Assembly: GCA_964017045.1 (NCBI GenBank)
Contig: OZ024799.1
Coordinates: 34,291,736 to 34,355,735 of the forward strand
Direction: 5' to 3'
From: Omphiscola glabra
Lineage: Eukaryota > Mollusca > Gastropoda > Lymnaeidae
Length of the DNA: 64,000 bases
Shown: positions 60,975-64,000 of the stretch, one piece after another
Numbering within the stretch: the stretch's first letter is position 1
Layout: each line of letters opens with the position of its first letter
The notes under the pieces: generated by a model
What the model was told of the DNA's origin: nothing
Databases searched by the model: none
What the model saw: the letters and a program-made list of their open reading frames with translations, nothing else
Translations under genes and position numbers: made by a program

Positions 60975-61195
60975 CACATACAGTATTTTATCTGCATATT
61001 CCAATCATATGCAGTGTTTTTTTCTACATATTCCAATCATATGCAGTGTTTTTTTCTACATATTCCAATCATATGCAGTGTTTTTTTCTACATATTCCAA
61101 TCATATGCAGTGTTTTTTTCTACATATTCCAATCATATGCAGTGTTTTTTTCTACATATTCCAATCACATCCAGAGTTTTCTCTGCATACTCCAA
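60975..61195 (+). repeat. 32-bp minisatellite
   Basis: About six copies of a unit containing ATTCCAATCATATGCAGTGT and TTTTTTCTACAT. Several overlapping plus-strand frames are repeat-only. Confidence 0.93.
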
Positions 61196-61719
61196 TAACG
61201 AAGTCTCCCCCCCCCCCCCACCATCCCACCTCCAGTTACTCTGTCCCGTTGAATGCCAGGACGTGGTGACCGTAACTCATAGGGCTCATTATCTCTTTTA
61301 TCAGGCGAGGTCGTGATGGAGATGCCCCGACATTTCCCGGAGATGCCCCACCCACCTCCCCGCTGATATTACTAAACTTTACAACACAGAGTACTGGGGT
61401 TGGACACCAGGGTTGACAATTCAAGTGTATCTGGGTCATGGGATTACAATGACTTGACCCAATCGTTGCGATATTTTGGACTCGCGGATAGGTCCTCGAG
61501 TTTGTAGTTGCGGGAGTATGGTTTTGTTAAAGAAAACATTTTCAGATCAGCTGGTGGACATATGTATATTTACTAATATCTTCACCATTACATTCGCAAA
61601 TTATAGGACGTATATTGGATGTTCAGAGCTGTGCTTAAAAGACCATCCACTATTTCAAGATACATTTCATTTGCAGTTAATTTTAATTTAAGATTAAAAA
61701 AACCTAGAGATACAAAAGT

Positions 61720-61880
61720 GACAGTAGCGATAGTAATGACGTCAGTGATAGCAGAGACAGCAGTGACATCGGCGACAGTTATGAGAGCAGTTGGAGCGGC
61801 GATAGTGGTGACAACAGTGACTGCTGTGACAGTAGTGACAACAGTGACATTTATCACAGTAGTGACAGTACTGACATTAA
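61720..61880 (+). repeat. Degenerate GTGACA-type hexamer/nonamer repeat
   Basis: Irregular succession of AGTGACAGTAGTGACAACAG-like units, giving hydrophobic Val/Thr-rich frames on both strands with no known domain. Confidence 0.8.
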
Positions 61881-61988
61881 CTTGTTCATTCTGCTCTTCA
61901 CATTCGACATCGCCGACGCCATTAAATTTGAATTACAAATAAACCCAACAATTTGAGGAAGTGGATTCCATTTTGGCTAAATCTCACA

Positions 61989-62029
<41 letters not shown>

Positions 62030-62036
62030 ACACACA
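61989..62036 (+). repeat. (CT)n/(CA)n microsatellite
   Basis: CT run followed by CA run. Confidence 0.95.
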
Positions 62037-62199
62037 CTAACAAACACCCAGGAATAGTGAGAAGTTTGAGCCATTATCCAACATAAGATAATGTTATCAA
62101 ATAACAAGATTGGACATCACTGAAAGCTAATGATTGAAGATTGAAGATGATTTTACTCATATAATAAAGCGGTCTATTTATGTTTGTCATTCTCAACTC

Positions 62200-62600
62200 A
62201 CATAGTCTGGATGTGTGGGGTCAGGTGGGGTCCTGTGGGGGCGTGGGTGGAGGAAAGATGGGGGGACAGGGGGAACGGGCTGGTGGCGGGGTGGATGGGA
62301 GCAGGGTGTTTGGGCGAGGGGCCTTTTTTGTACATCTTTAAAGGAAGCTTAAATATCTACATAAACCTTGACCTTCACCAATCGACTATTTAAATAGGGC
62401 GTCAGAATCGAGGAGTAGAACTGGAAAACTACTTGGCTGGAGTCACAGCTGGAGCATTTGGAGTCTTATGACTCCAGAAATACATTGTAAGACACAAGAT
62501 TGTGTCTCGCTGATCTGACGTCAAATGTTGAACTGGCATTGGTATACCCGGAGTTGCTATTGTAAGATTATATTTCAATGACGGCAAAAGGTTTGCTAGA
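62200..62600. other. G-rich patch and unique sequence
   Basis: 62215-62320 is dense in GGGG runs on the plus strand (possible G-quadruplex). No gene recognised. Confidence 0.45.
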
Positions 62601-62604
62601 TCTA

Positions 62605-62942
62605 CTATATTTATATCTGGCTGTACAATGTTTATATCTGGCTGTACAATGTTTATATCTGGCTGTACAATGTTTATATCTGGATGTACAATGTTTATAT
62701 CTGGATGTACAATGTTTATATCTGGCTGTACAATGTTTATATCTGGCTGTACAATGTTTATATCTGGATGTACAATGTTTATATCTGGATGTACAATGTT
62801 TATATCTGGATGTACAATGTTTATATCTGGCTGTACAATGTTTATATCTGGCTGTACAATGTTTATATCTGGATGTACAATGTTTATATCTGGATGTAAA
62901 ATGTTTATATCTGGATGTACCATGTTTATATCTGGATGTACT
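62605..62942 (+). repeat. 21-bp minisatellite, open in most frames
   Basis: Sixteen copies of a unit built on GTACAATGTTTATATCTGG, with C/A variation (GGCTG or GGATG) in a block pattern. Seven-codon period; long frames exist in all three plus frames and two minus frames. All are repeat-only. Confidence 0.95.
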
Positions 62943-63024
62943 CGCTAACGTCACTGTTCGGAAAAAATGAATAAATTGACATCAGGTTATCGGTGGTTCA
63001 ATGACCAGTATCTCATGATAAGTC

Positions 63025-63155
63025 AGACTGTGAATTATAGGTTATGATAAGTCTGTTCGTAAACGTTAGGTTATGATAAGTCTGTTCGTAAACGTTAGGT
63101 TATGATAAGTCTATTTGTGCATTTTAGGTTATGATAAGTCAATGGTTATGATAAG
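63025..63155 (+). repeat. 29-bp tandem repeat
   Basis: About four diverged copies containing GTTATGATAAGTCTGTTCGT. Confidence 0.85.
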
Positions 63156-63329
63156 TCAATGGTGAATGGGTCATGATTATTTGTGAATGATACTTCATAT
63201 TAGTTTGTTTTATAATAGAGCCCTTGATACAGCAAGCGAAGATATTGCTAATTTAATGTGTAAAACAAATAGGGTTTGGGAGGAGGTGGGGTTGCATTTC
63301 TTAGTGTTTCTTTGTGTCAGTAAGTCGAC

Positions 63330-63500
63330 AGAGCTACACAGACTGGCACCGTGGTACACAGACTGACACAGTGCTATCCATACCGACACAGTGCTACACA
63401 GACCGACACAGTGACACACAGACTGACACAGTGCAACACAGCTTGACACAGTGGTACACAGACCGACACAGTGACACCCAGACTGATACAGTGACACGCA
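63330..63500 (+). repeat. 20-bp tandem repeat
   Basis: About nine copies near ACACAGACCGACACAGTGCT. Confidence 0.88.
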
Positions 63501-63624
63501 AGCCTACCGTGTTGTCCGTGGAAGTCCTCAAGAATATTAGTATGTCCGTATACAAAAAGATATTACTCAAAATAAAATTAAGCGATACAAACTGGGCTTT
63601 ATAACGTTTTAATGCCTCCATACT

Positions 63625-63830
63625 TGTATGCCATTTTATGATACTTGCATGATCCTTGTAAGGTACTTGCATGATACTTACATGATACTTGTATGACATT
63701 TGTATGATACTTGTATGATACTTGCATGACATTTGTATGATACTTGTATGACATTTGTATGATAATTGCATTACACTTGTATGATACTTTCATTATATTT
63801 GTATGATACGTGCATGATACGTGTATGCTC
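63625..63830 (+). repeat. 11-bp imperfect tandem repeat
   Basis: Copies near ATGATACTTGT and ATGACATTTGT alternate irregularly. Minus-strand frames through it are repeat-only. Confidence 0.88.
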
Positions 63831-64000
63831 ATAGTCAGGAGACATTTTACAAATAGATGAAGAAAACAACTGTTTTATAGAATTCGTAAATTTGCACATG
63901 GGATAACATGGGATCAAATTGGAGAATGAGTTGACTGTTTATCTCTAACCACGTATCTTGGTAGATAGAAGATCTCACGTCGTACATCATTCAATCATTA

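Noticed and set aside
61588..61942. Val/Thr-rich membrane-like frames on both strands
   Set aside because: They are produced by a degenerate GTGACA-type repeat.

Overview
This is eukaryotic nuclear DNA, most likely from a mollusc and plausibly a gastropod. It has one intron-rich animal gene in an AT-rich background, very many minisatellites, several families of small inverted-repeat DNA transposons, and 5'-truncated non-LTR retrotransposons. Three copies of a hAT element that look like the SPIN family (reported from tetrapods and from a pond snail) fit a snail, but the species assignment is inference. There is no bacterial gene organisation, CRISPR array or rRNA, and I recognised no tRNA.

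The one convincing gene is the 3' part of DCP1 (mRNA-decapping enzyme subunit 1) on the + strand, in nine exons from 10359 to the stop codon at 22551-22553. Every junction is GT/AG and the reading phase is kept across all eight introns, giving 403 residues. The C-terminal trimerisation domain is unmistakable. The N-terminal EVH1 domain is not in the window, so the 5' exons should lie upstream of base 1.

Layout. 1-10358: no recognisable exon; a GC-rich dispersed repeat and several minisatellites; probably a long DCP1 intron. 10359-22553: DCP1, its introns carrying two minisatellites next to exons, a 158-bp MITE, a pogo-like element, two LINE 3' fragments and a hAT-like element. 22554-28900: possible long 3' UTR and flank, with a nested pair of foldback transposons carrying perfect 9-bp target-site duplications. 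29630-33374: a 3.7-kb array of about 170 copies of a 22-bp unit with higher-order structure. 33375-64000: no supportable protein-coding gene; about thirty more tandem arrays, hAT-type MITEs (one inserted inside another), a LINE fragment that landed inside a minisatellite and split it, and a second copy of the GC-rich repeat.

Most long open frames outside DCP1 are by-products of tandem arrays, especially where the unit is 21, 33, 36, 48 or 51 bp. They are annotated as repeats, not genes. No operon or multi-gene system is present. The most interesting content is repeat biology: the 22-bp array that carries a splice-donor consensus in most units, the nested 9-bp-TSD foldback elements, the 6-bp-TSD 158-bp MITE pair, and the SPIN-like copies.
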